The notes under the pieces were generated by a model, which saw only the letters and a program-made list of their open reading frames with translations, was not told the DNA's origin and did no database searches. A DNA stretch of 64,000 nt from NCBI GenBank assembly GCA_934317005.1, contig CAKREB010000005.1, positions 62,001 through 126,000 of the forward strand. Reading direction: 5' to 3'. This DNA is from an uncultured Lachnospiraceae bacterium (lineage in GTDB: Bacteria; Bacillota; Clostridia; Lachnospirales; Lachnospiraceae). A program made the translations under genes and the position numbers. Shown here piece after piece: positions 18,408 to 28,109 of this stretch (positions are counted from its first letter, which is position 1; each line of letters opens with the position of its first letter).

Positions 18408-18713
18408 ATGGAGTGTAAAAAGATACAGAAGTTATTTATTCCTTTCATAGATGATCAGTTAAGTGTGAAAGAGCTTGCAGGCTTTTTGGATCATATGGAA
18501 ACCTGTCAGGACTGCAGGGAAGAGTATGAGATTTACTATACGATGATCATGGGAATGCGCTATCTGGAAGAGGATTCTGCTAAGGAAAACTGGGTAGATC
18601 CCTGGGAAAAGTTACATTATGCACAGGATTATCTGACAAAATACCGCATATTGCGTATGGAAAAGATCGCAATATTGGTTATGATCTGTGTCGGCTGCAT
18701 TCTGTTTTTGTAA
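18408..18713 (+). CDS. Zinc-finger (anti-sigma-like) single-pass membrane protein
   Basis: About 101 residues. The ATG at 18408 (MECKKIQKLF) is better spaced from GAAGGGA than one at 18399. An HxxxCxxC motif (HMETCQDCREEYE, residues ~36-48) matches the putative zinc finger of anti-sigma ZAS/zf-HC2 domains. The C-terminus has one membrane segment (IAILVMICVGCILFL). That layout is common in anti-sigma factors, but no sigma factor gene lies beside it, so the partner is unknown. It sits between sbcC and polA. Confidence 0.6.
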   Translation: MECKKIQKLFIPFIDDQLSVKELAGFLDHMETCQDCREEYEIYYTMIMGMRYLEEDSAKENWVDPWEKLHYAQDYLTKYRILRMEKIAILVMICVGCILFL

Positions 18714-18779
18714 AAAGTGATCTGTGTCTGTTGTATGCTTCTTGGGCGTGGACAGGCAAGAAAAAGAAAGAGGTTAAAA

Positions 18780-21677
18780 ATGAGTGATAAGATTGTTTTG
18801 ATTGATGGGCATAGTATATTGAATCGTGCGTTTTATGGTGTGCCGGATCTGACGAATTCGCAGGGACTTCATACGAATGCGGTCTATGGTTTTTTAAATA
18901 TTATGTTAAAGATTCTGGAAGAAGAGAAACCGGAATATCTGATGGTAGCTTTTGATGTGAAGGAACCGACCTTCCGGCATAAGATGTTTGCAGAATATAA
19001 GGGAACCAGAAAGCCGATGCCGGAAGAGCTGCGCGAGCAGGTACCGGTCATTCAGGAAGTGCTTAAGGCAATGCAGGTGCCGGTGATCATGCAGGCAGGA
19101 TATGAGGCAGATGATATTTTAGGAACGATCGCTGTGCGTGCAGAAAAGGAAGGAAAAGAGGTTTCGCTTGTATCAGGAGATCGTGATCTTTTGCAGCTTG
19201 CGACAGAGCATATTCTGATACGGATACCAAAGACAAAAAGAAATGGTACAGAGATTGAAAACTATCATACGCAGGATGTGATCGATAAGTATGGTATTAC
19301 ACCAAAGCAGGTTATCGACATGAAAGGGCTGATGGGAGATACGGCAGATAATATTCCGGGTGTGCCGGGAGTGGGCGAAAAGACAGCGGGAAAGATTCTT
19401 GCGGCATTTCCAAGTGTAGAAGAAGCATATGAAAATATTGAGCAGGTAGAGCCAAAGCGTGCCCGTGAACTTTTGCGTGCCAACAGGGAGTTAGCTTTTC
19501 TTAGTAAGGAGCTTGCTACGATCAAGACAGACTGTGACATTGCTTTTTCCTTTGAGGATGCTAAGTGTGAGAAGCTCTTTACGGAAGAAGCGTTTGCATG
19601 GATCAAGAAGTTAGAGTTAAAATCTCTGGAAAAGCGTTTTGACGCGGAGGTTCGTTCCCAGACAGATAATACAACTGTAGAATATAAACGTCTGGCAACG
19701 GTTCGGGATATCGAAAGCTTTGTAAAGAAGCTGGTCGCAGCAAAGGCAGAAGTGGTGGCACTGGGAGTTTTAGGTGATGAATGGACAAATGACGGGGCTA
19801 TCCGGAAAAAGACAAAGAAAAAGTCAGAAGGACAGATTAGTCTGGTGTTTGACGAAAAGGATGTGTCGCTTGCCGTGGAGGATGAAGACAGTGCAAAGGA
19901 ATATCCTTTTTTGGGACTTAGCCTGTCCTATCAAAAGAAAGAAACAGAGTGTATCGTTGCCTGTATGTTCTGTGATGATAAGATAACAGGAGAGTTTCTG
20001 ATAGAACAGCTTCATAAAATCTGTCAGACGGATGCGAAGCTTGTCTTGACAGACTGGAAAAATGTGATGCATCTTTTGACACCGGAAAAGCATCTTCTGC
20101 CGGATCAGACAGCACCCGATCAGACAGCCTTCGTGACGGAAACTCTGGAGCAGACAAGTGAACTGTTTCAAAAGGTGTTTGATGTGTCGATCGGAGCCTA
20201 TTTATTAAATCCTTTGCAGGATTCCTACCGTGTGGATGATATGGCGCGTGATTTTCTGGGAAAGACACTGCCATCTTATGAGGACTGCTTTGGAAAGAAG
20301 AGGTTAGCAGAGTTATCACAGGAAGTAGAATATCAGGAGTTTGTAGGAGAGCAGACAGAAACAGAGTTTGGCAGAAAGCTTATGAGTTATCTGGGAAGCC
20401 TGTCATATGTGCCTTTGGCAGTGTATGAAACAGTACAAAAGGAGCTTGCAGATAAGAAGATGGATACGCTGATGACAGAGATTGAGATGCCGACAGCTTA
20501 TGCACTGTATCAGATGGAGCGTGTCGGGGTACATGTCGACAGGCAGGAGCTTGTGGAGATGTCAAAGTATCTGGAAGAAAAGATTTTAGCACTGGAAACG
20601 GATATCTATGATCTTGCCGGAGAGGAGTTTAATATTAATTCTCCAAAACAGCTTGGCGTGATCTTATTTGAAAAATTAAAGCTTCCTTTTGCGAAGAAAA
20701 CGAAGACAGGGTATTCTACATCGGCAGACATTTTAGAAAAATTGAAAAACGAAGATCCAATTGTGTCCAAGATTTTGGACTATCGTCAGATCAGCAAGCT
20801 TAAATCAACATATGCAGACGGACTTCCTGTCTTTATCGATTCGGACGAAAGGATTCATGGAAAGTTCAATCAGACGATTACGGCAACAGGAAGGATCAGC
20901 AGTACAGATCCTAACTTGCAAAATATTCCGATCCGCATGGAGCTTGGAAGAGAGATTCGAAAAGTATTTCTGCCAAAGCCAGGATGTGTCTTTTTGGATG
21001 CCGATTACTCGCAGATAGAGCTTCGCGTGCTGGCACATATGTCAGGAGATCAGGAGTTGATCGATGCATACCTTAAAAATCAGGATATCCATAGGAGTAC
21101 CGCTTCCAAAGTATTCCATACGCCGTTTGAAGACGTAACGGAGCTTCAAAGGCGCAACGCAAAGGCGGTCAACTTTGGTATTGTCTATGGAATCAGCGCA
21201 TTTGGACTTAGTCAGGACTTAAATATTCCAAAAAAGGAAGCACAGCTTTATATCGATCAGTATTTTGCGACATATCCTGCGGTTAAGAACTTTATTGATG
21301 AGTTGGTAGAAAAGGCAAAAAAACTTGGTTATTCTGAAACGATGTTTGGCAGAAAAAGACCATTGCCGGAAATTAAATCGTCAAACTTCATGCAGCGTTC
21401 GTTTGGTGAGCGTGTGGCAATGAATGCGCCGATTCAGGGAACGGCAGCAGACATTATTAAGCTTGCGATGATACGGGTTGCCGGACGATTAAAGAAAGAT
21501 GGACTGCGTTCCCAGATTGTCTTACAGGTGCATGATGAGCTTCTTGTCGAAGCATGGGAGGAAGAAAAAGAGATCGTCAAAAAGATTCTTGGGGAAGAAA
21601 TGCCAAAGGCGGTGACTTTGTCTGTTCCTCTTGAAGTGGAAGTGAAGGAAGGGAGAAACTGGAAGGAGGCGCATTGA
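18780..21677 (+). CDS. polA: DNA polymerase I
   Basis: 965 residues from the ATG at 18780 (MSDKIVLIDGHS), preceded by AAAGAGG. The 5-prime nuclease domain (residues 1-290) keeps YEADDILGT and SGDRDLLQL. The middle domain occupies the proofreading exonuclease position, but the DxE motif (DTET-like) is missing; the equivalent stretch is VALGVLGDEW, so 3-prime exonuclease activity is probably lost, as in several Firmicute PolA proteins. The polymerase domain is intact: DADYSQIELRVLAH, RRNAKAVNFGIVYG and QVHDELLVE. It acts in Okazaki fragment maturation and repair. Confidence 0.96.
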   Translation: MSDKIVLIDGHSILNRAFYGVPDLTNSQGLHTNAVYGFLNIMLKILEEEKPEYLMVAFDVKEPTFRHKMFAEYKGTRKPMPEELREQVPVIQEVLKAMQVPVIMQAGYEADDILGTIAVRAEKEGKEVSLVSGDRDLLQLATEHILIRIPKTKRNGTEIENYHTQDVIDKYGITPKQVIDMKGLMGDTADNIPGVPGVGEKTAGKILAAFPSVEEAYENIEQVEPKRARELLRANRELAFLSKELATIKTDCDIAFSFEDAKCEKLFTEEAFAWIKKLELKSLEKRFDAEVRSQTDNTTVEYKRLATVRDIESFVKKLVAAKAEVVALGVLGDEWTNDGAIRKKTKKKSEGQISLVFDEKDVSLAVEDEDSAKEYPFLGLSLSYQKKETECIVACMFCDDKITGEFLIEQLHKICQTDAKLVLTDWKNVMHLLTPEKHLLPDQTAPDQTAFVTETLEQTSELFQKVFDVSIGAYLLNPLQDSYRVDDMARDFLGKTLPSYEDCFGKKRLAELSQEVEYQEFVGEQTETEFGRKLMSYLGSLSYVPLAVYETVQKELADKKMDTLMTEIEMPTAYALYQMERVGVHVDRQELVEMSKYLEEKILALETDIYDLAGEEFNINSPKQLGVILFEKLKLPFAKKTKTGYSTSADILEKLKNEDPIVSKILDYRQISKLKSTYADGLPVFIDSDERIHGKFNQTITATGRISSTDPNLQNIPIRMELGREIRKVFLPKPGCVFLDADYSQIELRVLAHMSGDQELIDAYLKNQDIHRSTASKVFHTPFEDVTELQRRNAKAVNFGIVYGISAFGLSQDLNIPKKEAQLYIDQYFATYPAVKNFIDELVEKAKKLGYSETMFGRKRPLPEIKSSNFMQRSFGERVAMNAPIQGTAADIIKLAMIRVAGRLKKDGLRSQIVLQVHDELLVEAWEEEKEIVKKILGEEMPKAVTLSVPLEVEVKEGRNWKEAH

Positions 21678-21678
21678 T

Positions 21679-22269
21679 ATGCATGTAATCGGTCTGACAG
21701 GTGGTGTAGGCAGTGGTAAGACAGTGGCAGCACATATGTTAGCAGAGATATTAGGGGCAGAACTGTTGATCTCGGATGAGTTAGGGCATATCGTGATGCA
21801 AAAGGGACAGGAAGGTTATAAGAGGATCATTCAGACCTTTGGAACAGAGATTTTAGACGGGCAGGGAGAGATTGTAAGAGAACGTCTTTCAAAGGTTGTC
21901 TTTGGTGATACGGAGGCACTAAACCGTCTAAATCAGATCATTCATCCTGCTGTTAAGAAATATCTGCGCCAATATATCGAAGAGAGAAAAGAAAAAGAAG
22001 GATGGCTAGTCTTAGAAACAGCGATTATGTTTGAAACAGGGTGTGATGCACTCTGCGATGAAGTATGGTATGTCTATGTGTCACCGGAAACACGTCGGAA
22101 GCGGTTAAAGACAGGTCGCGGCTATTCGACGGAAAAAACAGATGCGATCATGGCAAAGCAGATGGCAGAGGATGCCTACCGCAAAAGGTGTCAGCATGTG
22201 ATCGAAAATGAAGGTGATGAGAAGGAACTGCATGACAGGCTTTGCAGGCTTATAGCTACAGTGCTTTAA
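21679..22269 (+). CDS. coaE: Dephospho-CoA kinase
   Basis: 196 residues beginning MHVIGLTGGVGSGKT, the P-loop of dephospho-CoA kinase, the last step of coenzyme A synthesis. DELGH and the LIETAIMFE-like segment LVLETAIMFETG agree with the family. The start lies one base after the polA stop, so the two are co-translated. Its 3-prime end overlaps the convergent spoIIM gene by 14 bases, and its likely terminator lies inside that gene at 22341-22371. Confidence 0.94.
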   Translation: MHVIGLTGGVGSGKTVAAHMLAEILGAELLISDELGHIVMQKGQEGYKRIIQTFGTEILDGQGEIVRERLSKVVFGDTEALNRLNQIIHPAVKKYLRQYIEERKEKEGWLVLETAIMFETGCDALCDEVWYVYVSPETRRKRLKTGRGYSTEKTDAIMAKQMAEDAYRKRCQHVIENEGDEKELHDRLCRLIATVL

Positions 22270-22897
22270 GGAGAAAGACATTGGCATAGCCTTCCGCAAG
22301 GGAACTAAGCAGTAAAAAGAGAAAACAGAGTAACAGGAAAGGCAGCTTAGCTAGAATAAGCTGTCTTTTTTGCGCGTTTGGAAGAAAAGCAGCGGTACTG
22401 TCACTGTACTCTTTTGAAAACCAGCTTTGATGGAGGGCTTCCAGATGATTTAGTGCGATCAGATAGAGGAAAACTAAGATCAGACATTGCGGCAGCTGAA
22501 AGCAAAGATAGGAAAAGATGCCAAGAGGGCCGTGGATCAATACACAGAATGCGCCTAAGATACCATGTGAGAAGCCGGTATAAAGAATCCAGCCGGTAAG
22601 ATAGACGTGCCAGACATTGGTAAGAGAAAAGAAGACAAACAGCAGAAAGTATTTGAGGTTTTCCTTCAGACTGTAAAAAAATACATCGTGGCAGTCAATA
22701 TCCAAGGATGGAAGGCGTGTGATCGTGCTTTGAAAGAGTGCAAGCGAAGGGGCATATAGTGTATCATGAAAAATCTGTACGACAAAAAAGCCCGCAAAAA
22801 ATCCAAACACAAATAAAAGAACTGCCAGTCTGGATATTGCACTTGTGATAGAAGCAGTGTGCTGTCTGGAAAAAGTTTTTTTATGAAAGTGTGCCAC
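22256..22897 (-). CDS. spoIIM: Stage II sporulation protein M-like membrane protein
   Basis: 213 residues with five hydrophobic segments. It uses a GTG start at 22897 with GGCGGAGG about nine bases upstream. Length, the FFAGFFVVQ first segment, the LIHGPLGIFS loop and the SSLAEGYANVFL C-terminus agree with SpoIIM, part of the SpoIID-SpoIIP-SpoIIM peptidoglycan-degrading engulfment complex in sporulating Firmicutes. More distant DUF95-family proteins share the fold, so a non-sporulation role remains possible. Its 3-prime end overlaps coaE on the other strand. Confidence 0.8.
   Translation of the reverse strand: MAHFHKKTFSRQHTASITSAISRLAVLLFVFGFFAGFFVVQIFHDTLYAPSLALFQSTITRLPSLDIDCHDVFFYSLKENLKYFLLFVFFSLTNVWHVYLTGWILYTGFSHGILGAFCVLIHGPLGIFSYLCFQLPQCLILVFLYLIALNHLEALHQSWFSKEYSDSTAAFLPNAQKRQLILAKLPFLLLCFLFLLLSSLAEGYANVFLLKAL
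22341..22371 (+). terminator. Intrinsic terminator of the polA-coaE transcript, inside spoIIM
   Basis: GGCAGCTTA (22341-22349) pairs with TAAGCTGTC (22357-22365, one G-U pair), with a 7-base loop, followed directly by six T. This is a standard Rho-independent terminator for plus-strand transcription, about 70 bases past the coaE stop. It lies wholly inside the convergent spoIIM coding sequence. Confidence 0.75.
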
Positions 22898-22932
22898 AAT
22901 AAATTCCTCCGCCCTTTTATGTTAGGAAATAA

Positions 22933-22956
22933 ATCTGCTTTTGACCCTTGCTTCAT
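22933..22956 (-). repeat. Copy of the dispersed GCAAGGGTCAAAAGCAGAT motif
   Basis: On the minus strand this reads ATGAAGCAAGGGTCAAAAGC then AGAT, in the leader of spoIIM. It matches 54318-54341 at 20 of 24 positions and the left end of the MITE-like element (GATGCAAGGGTCAAAAG) at 16 of 17. No paired arm or target duplication is evident here, so it may be a relic or a solo end. The rest of the 22898-23116 gap shows no other structure that I can support. Confidence 0.5.
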
Positions 22957-23116
22957 ATATATGATGGGATATTGCTTTTTAGAAGAAGGAAAGAGAAAAG
23001 AAAAATTTACGGAAGCAAAACACAAATTACTCACAATTTCTTCAGATGTTTTTCACATGATAAAGGTAGTATATAAGCATCAACACTTTATGGTATCAGC
23101 AGTGAAAGGAAGAAAA

Positions 23117-24868
23117 ATGAAGCGAAGAAAGAAGATCATTGCGCTTGCTGTTGCACTGGCTGTCTTGGCAACAGGCAGTGGGATTGGCGTAATGCTTTGG
23201 AGTGGAAGCAAGACAGGAAGCGGGCAGACGCAAAAGGCAGAAGCACGGGAAGGAACCGTACAGAAAGGAAATCTGGAGCTGACGGTTTCGGCAAGTGGGA
23301 CGACGGCCGGAACAACTGCCTATCAGAACTATAATGTGGCATCGGATGTGTTACAGGTGGCATCGGTTGCCGTATCCTCCGGTGACAGTGTAAAGAAAGG
23401 GCAGACGCTTCTTACACTGACTCAGGACAGCGTAAAAGAGGCAACAGTAAGTCTGCAGACGGCATTGGAACAGAGTCAGGTAGCATATGAGCAGGCAAAG
23501 GTCACATATGAGGAGGCTGTTCTTGCTGCGAAGGAAGAATACGAAACAAATTTATCTCTGGCATCGACAGCATCTTTGGACTATCAGGATACACTGGATG
23601 AATACGCACAAAAGGTCAGCGAAGCCAGATCAAAGCTAGAGCAGGCGCAGACGATCATAAACTCTTACCCTGAAAAGATTCAGATGGAAAAGAAACAGAA
23701 AGCAGCACAAAAGAAACAGCTTTCTAACGTCAAAAAAAAGCGGAAAGCGCAAAAAAAGCTTGTGTCAGATGCACAAAAGAAGTTAGAAGCTGCTAAGAAA
23801 AAATATGATGCAGCGAAAAGTGCCCGGTCTGAACTGGAAACAGTGCAAAGGTATCTTGAAAGGTGTACACAAAAAGGGACAGAGATACAAAATCTCAAGC
23901 AGAGTGTACAGCAGGAATATGAAGAGGCACAGGCGCAGGAAAAAAAGCAGAAGCAGGCATATGAGAAGCAGCAAAAGGTATATAACCGTGTATCAGAAAA
24001 ACTGACAGCGTATGAAAAGCAGCAGGATACCATAAATGACAGATTACAGACATATGAGGAAAAACTTAGCACGGATCAGACTGCCCTGTTAGAAGCGAAG
24101 AAAAATGTAAGCACATATCGGGCAGACTATCTTTCTTCTAAGTCGGAGCAAAGTCTTGGTAAGGTCAGTGCAGCGGCAGCTTATGCAAAGAGTAAGAAAC
24201 AATATGAAAATGCACAATCAGACTATCAGAGTGCGCTGCGCAAGGCAAAACAGACCTTGCAGTCGGCAAAAGCATCCTATCAGACAGCCCAAAAGCAAAA
24301 AAAGGCACTCAGACAGCTTTTACATGGCAATCAGATCTGTGCAAGCCGTGCCGGAACGATTACAGCCATGTCCTATGAGAAGGGAGATATGCTGCAGGAG
24401 AGTGTACCGATCGCAGGCTATCAGGACAGCAGTGTACTCAATATAGAGGTGTCGGTAGATCAGGCAGATATCAGTACCATACATGTAGGGCAGGAAGCAT
24501 CGGTACGTCTGATGTCTACGCCAGAACCGATTACCGGAACGGTATCTGCGATAGAAACAGAGTCTTCGTCCGATAGTGTTTCTTCGGTATCCTACACGGT
24601 CATAGTGACGGTGACAAATGATGACAGTAAGCTTGCAACGGGAGAAACGGCTAACGTTTCCTTTTCGAAAGGAACGTTAGAGGATGTTTTGTATGTTCCT
24701 GCCATGGCAGTTGATACAAAGGGAAATCTAAGCTATGTCAAAGTTAAAACAAAGAATGGAACAACGAAAAAGACACAGGTGACAATCGGAGAAGAGAATG
24801 GGCAGTTTGTAGAGATTAAAAGTGGTCTGAAGGAAGGAGATACCTATGTTTTGGAAATGGAATCGTAG
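23117..24868 (+). CDS. Membrane fusion (adaptor) protein with long coiled coil, first of a tandem pair
   Basis: 583 residues from the ATG at 23117 (MKRRKKIIALAVALA), chosen because AAGGAAG precedes it and a membrane anchor follows at once (residues ~6-27). The design is HlyD/MacA-like: N-terminal beta/lipoyl half (residues ~50-110), an alpha-helical hairpin of about 250 residues very rich in Lys, Gln and Ala, the second lipoyl half (GNQICASRAGTITAMSYEKGDML), then beta-barrel and membrane-proximal domains. In Gram-positive bacteria such adaptors work with MacB/YknZ-type permeases. It overlaps the next adaptor gene by 23 bases and heads a four-gene ABC export operon. Confidence 0.85.
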   Translation: MKRRKKIIALAVALAVLATGSGIGVMLWSGSKTGSGQTQKAEAREGTVQKGNLELTVSASGTTAGTTAYQNYNVASDVLQVASVAVSSGDSVKKGQTLLTLTQDSVKEATVSLQTALEQSQVAYEQAKVTYEEAVLAAKEEYETNLSLASTASLDYQDTLDEYAQKVSEARSKLEQAQTIINSYPEKIQMEKKQKAAQKKQLSNVKKKRKAQKKLVSDAQKKLEAAKKKYDAAKSARSELETVQRYLERCTQKGTEIQNLKQSVQQEYEEAQAQEKKQKQAYEKQQKVYNRVSEKLTAYEKQQDTINDRLQTYEEKLSTDQTALLEAKKNVSTYRADYLSSKSEQSLGKVSAAAAYAKSKKQYENAQSDYQSALRKAKQTLQSAKASYQTAQKQKKALRQLLHGNQICASRAGTITAMSYEKGDMLQESVPIAGYQDSSVLNIEVSVDQADISTIHVGQEASVRLMSTPEPITGTVSAIETESSSDSVSSVSYTVIVTVTNDDSKLATGETANVSFSKGTLEDVLYVPAMAVDTKGNLSYVKVKTKNGTTKKTQVTIGEENGQFVEIKSGLKEGDTYVLEMES

Positions 24869-26549
24869 AAAAAAGCTTGTGGCAGCTGTGGTAGCCGGAG
24901 TATTGGTAATCGGTGGAGGAGTCTGTACATATCAGTTTAAAACATCGGACGCAGAAGGTGATACGAAGGTCGTTACGAAGGAAACGACAGCACAGAAGGG
25001 AAATCTGACAACAGGTATTAAGGAGAGTGGAAATGTGTCTATTAATGCTTTGACGCAGAGCTTTTCTTTAGACTGGTCAGGAAGCTCTACAGCGTCTGAT
25101 GATGCTTCGTCAAGCCAAAGCAGTTCTACAGAGGAAAGCAGTAAAAAGGATATGGCTGCTACCGGGGAAAGCACCGGTAATAGTACGGATAAAGGACAAA
25201 GTACACAAAATGGGACAGCAGCCAATCAGTCTTCTTCTGATACAGCATTGGTCGTAAAAAAAGTATATGCGTCTGCCGGTCAAAAGGTGGAGAAGGGACA
25301 GAAGCTTTTACAGCTGAAAACGGACAGTGTAAAAGAGGTGAGGGCAGTCTATCAGTCGAATTATGAAACGGCAAGGGATGCATATGAAGAAGCAAAATTG
25401 ACGCAGAGTGCAGAAAAGGTCAGTGCAGAATACACATACCGTCAGGCTGTTTCCAAGGGAGAAAGTGCTGCACTTACCTATCAGGCAACGCTTGCTTCCC
25501 TTGCCGCACAGGTAACGAGCACAAAAACAGCTTATCAGGAGGCACAAAACGGAATCAAAACGCTTCCGGCGCAGATACAGAAGCTAAAGAAAAAGATCGC
25601 AGCTAAAAAGGGGAGTGTCAGTGTAAGCAGTCAGTCGTCAAATTCTGTCAGTACGGCAGAGAGAACCGATATGGCAAAGGAAAGCAACGTGACAGCGACA
25701 ACAGACAGCAGTACATCTACTCTGACTAGTCTGCAGCAGGAGCTTACGCAGAAGCAGGAAAAATTAGCACAATACCGACAGAATCTGACGAGTCTGAAAT
25801 CGGCTTACCATGCAGCAGTAAAAGCACAGACAACCGGAAAGATTGAGGCAGAAGCAACATATCAGGAAAGCAAAACGGCTGCAAAGAATGCTAAGCTTAC
25901 TTATCAGGCAACGCTTAGCAGCCAAAAAGCAGATGTAAAAGAGGCACAGACAGCCTATCAGGAGGCAAAGGAAGCAAAGAAGGAATTTGAAGTATTTGTA
26001 AAAGGCGATATCGTGAGAGCAGAATATAGCGGAATCTTATCAGAAATCGGTTATGCAGCAGGTGACAGCTTAAATACTGCGACAGCGATCGCAACCTATT
26101 TGGATCAGGATGGAGTTACCGTGACTGTTTCCGTATCGCAGGAGGATATTTCAGAGATTCAGGTGGGAAATCCTGTAGTAGTTTCTCTTTCTGCCTATGA
26201 AGGGGAAGAATTTAGTGGAGAAGTTACTTCTATCTCGACATCATCAGACAGTGATTCGACAGCAAGTTATCCGGTGGTTGTGACCTTACAGACGAATTCG
26301 TCTAAGATATACAGTGGGATGAGCAGTGAGGTTATTTTTGTATCGAAGGAAGTAAAGGATGTGCTGTATGTATCCAACAAGGCGATTACGACAAGCGGAA
26401 CAAAATCCTATGTTTTGCTAAAGCAAGAGGATGGTTCGGTCAAAAAGACAAATGTGACAACAGGCTTTTCGGACGGTCACAATGTTGAGATTCAGAGCGG
26501 ATTAAAGGAAGGTGACGTTGTATTGATAGAAAGTCAGGTGAGTCAATGA
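24846..26549 (+). CDS. Membrane fusion (adaptor) protein, second of a tandem pair
   Basis: 567 residues beginning MFWKWNRRKKLVAAVV with an N-terminal membrane segment (~residues 10-28). Its domain order is the same as that of the preceding protein, but it has a Ser/Thr-rich linker (residues ~78-135, many SS and ST pairs) inserted before the first lipoyl half, and a second Ser-rich insertion inside the helical hairpin. The closing domain (ALYVSNKAITTSGTKSYVLLK-type strands, here DVLYVSNKAITTSG) parallels the first adaptor. It overlaps the permease gene by four bases (ATGA). Two non-identical adaptors in one operon suggest a hetero-oligomeric adaptor ring or alternative use. Confidence 0.82.
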   Translation: MFWKWNRRKKLVAAVVAGVLVIGGGVCTYQFKTSDAEGDTKVVTKETTAQKGNLTTGIKESGNVSINALTQSFSLDWSGSSTASDDASSSQSSSTEESSKKDMAATGESTGNSTDKGQSTQNGTAANQSSSDTALVVKKVYASAGQKVEKGQKLLQLKTDSVKEVRAVYQSNYETARDAYEEAKLTQSAEKVSAEYTYRQAVSKGESAALTYQATLASLAAQVTSTKTAYQEAQNGIKTLPAQIQKLKKKIAAKKGSVSVSSQSSNSVSTAERTDMAKESNVTATTDSSTSTLTSLQQELTQKQEKLAQYRQNLTSLKSAYHAAVKAQTTGKIEAEATYQESKTAAKNAKLTYQATLSSQKADVKEAQTAYQEAKEAKKEFEVFVKGDIVRAEYSGILSEIGYAAGDSLNTATAIATYLDQDGVTVTVSVSQEDISEIQVGNPVVVSLSAYEGEEFSGEVTSISTSSDSDSTASYPVVVTLQTNSSKIYSGMSSEVIFVSKEVKDVLYVSNKAITTSGTKSYVLLKQEDGSVKKTNVTTGFSDGHNVEIQSGLKEGDVVLIESQVSQ

Positions 26550-28021
26550 AAATAAGTGAAATCTTGCGGCTTGTCTGGATTAATCTGATCCAGAATAAAT
26601 TTAAGGTGATTCTTACTTCTATCGGTATTGTAGTAGGGGCGGCAACGATCGTGATGGTGATCGCTATCGGACGTGGCGGGCAGATGAAGGTACAGGAGCA
26701 GTTTAAGACATTAAATGCAGGTGCCATTGATATTTCTTATGAACAGGAGTCGGAGGATCTGCAAAGCATGATCGATCAGTTCCGCATGTCAAATGGACAT
26801 GGCTTTCAGAACTTTGGTGGGGGCAAGCAGGCATCAGCAGGAGATAGCGGTGGCAATTCTATGACTATGCCGGATGGTGATAGAGGGCAGCAGGAAAATA
26901 AGATGACAAAACCAGATGATGGCAGTGTGTACCAAAAGTCGGACAATGCAGATCGTGGAAATGCTATGGCTATGCCGCAGGGTGAGGGAAAGATGGGAAT
27001 GAGTGAGGAAGGAAAAGAAAACGGGCAATCACAGCGGATGAATCAGGAAAATATTACACTCTCTGAGGATGACGTAGACGATTTACAGACCTTTCTGCCG
27101 GGAATATCTGATATTACCATCTCTTACACTACAAAGAATGATGTAGAGGGTGGCGAACTGGAAGAGGCTTCCAGTTATACGATTGCAGGAGTAAAAAGTA
27201 ACTATGCAGGTATGAGTAATCTGACGATGGCGGTCGGAGAATTTCTGACAGAGGATAATGAGAGTACAAAAGAAAAGGTCTGCATTTTGGGATATGATCT
27301 GGCAAAGGAAATCTTTGGAAGTGCAAAAGAGGCTTATGACAGCACAATTTATATTGATAATAGAGCCTATATCGTCAATGGTGTGGTAAGCCATGTGGGA
27401 AGTGTTTCTTCAGGAATCAGTCCGGATGAGTCCATCTTTATTCCATACAGTACCGGCATCAAATATATTGTCGGCACAAAGGTATCACCTACTATTACAG
27501 TAATTATGAGTGATGTGGACAAAGTGGATGCAGCAATGAAAAATATCCAGACAATTTTATCGGAAAGCTATTCGAATGCAGAATTTACGATCAGTGATGC
27601 CGGAAGCAAGATGGAAGCGGCGGCTGCATCAAATGATACATTGACGGCATTGTTAGTTTCGATGGCAGTGATCGTGTTTATCGTTGGTGGAATCGGTATT
27701 ATGAATGTTTTATTTGTTTCGGTAAAAGAGAGGACAAAAGAAATCGGTATCTTAAAAGCAATCGGATGTCATAAGAAAGACATTTTACTGGAATTTTTAT
27801 TGGAGGCATGCTTTATCAGTATTTTGGGAGGTATGCTTGGAGTAGCAGTCAGCTTTGGAATCACACCTTTGATCGAAACCTTTGATGTGCGGGTAGAGTT
27901 ATCGGTGATGGGGGCTTTTTTAGCGGTACTCTTTTCGGTAGTGACGGGGACGGTGTTTGGCTTTTATCCGGCATATAAAGCATCCAATCTGGTGCCGGTA
28001 GAAGCTTTGAATGAGGAATAA
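26546..28021 (+). CDS. MacB/FtsX-type ABC transporter permease with Met-rich ectodomain insert
   Basis: 491 residues with the MacB layout: one N-terminal membrane segment (residues ~21-42), a large extracellular MacB_PCD domain, and three C-terminal segments (~370-390, 415-440, 450-475) with the FtsX-family VKERTKEIGILKAIGC motif. Between residues ~66 and 168 the ectodomain carries a hydrophilic, Gly/Gln/Asp-rich insertion with ten Met, including MTMPDG and MAMPQG. Partners are the two adaptors upstream and the ATPase downstream. Likely cargo (peptide, antibiotic, lipid or metal-bound compound) is not known. Confidence 0.86.
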   Translation: MKISEILRLVWINLIQNKFKVILTSIGIVVGAATIVMVIAIGRGGQMKVQEQFKTLNAGAIDISYEQESEDLQSMIDQFRMSNGHGFQNFGGGKQASAGDSGGNSMTMPDGDRGQQENKMTKPDDGSVYQKSDNADRGNAMAMPQGEGKMGMSEEGKENGQSQRMNQENITLSEDDVDDLQTFLPGISDITISYTTKNDVEGGELEEASSYTIAGVKSNYAGMSNLTMAVGEFLTEDNESTKEKVCILGYDLAKEIFGSAKEAYDSTIYIDNRAYIVNGVVSHVGSVSSGISPDESIFIPYSTGIKYIVGTKVSPTITVIMSDVDKVDAAMKNIQTILSESYSNAEFTISDAGSKMEAAAASNDTLTALLVSMAVIVFIVGGIGIMNVLFVSVKERTKEIGILKAIGCHKKDILLEFLLEACFISILGGMLGVAVSFGITPLIETFDVRVELSVMGAFLAVLFSVVTGTVFGFYPAYKASNLVPVEALNEE

Positions 28022-28109
28022 GGACGACAGCACGTGTGAGGGCTTATGGATATCTGACAGGGCAGGAAAAGCAGCCGGAGACAAAAAAAGCATAGAAAAG
28101 GGGAAAATG

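Noticed and set aside
23680..24072. 130-codon Cys/Phe/Ser-rich frame opposite the first adaptor gene
   Set aside because: Shadow of the Lys/Gln-rich helical hairpin; composition follows from the other strand.
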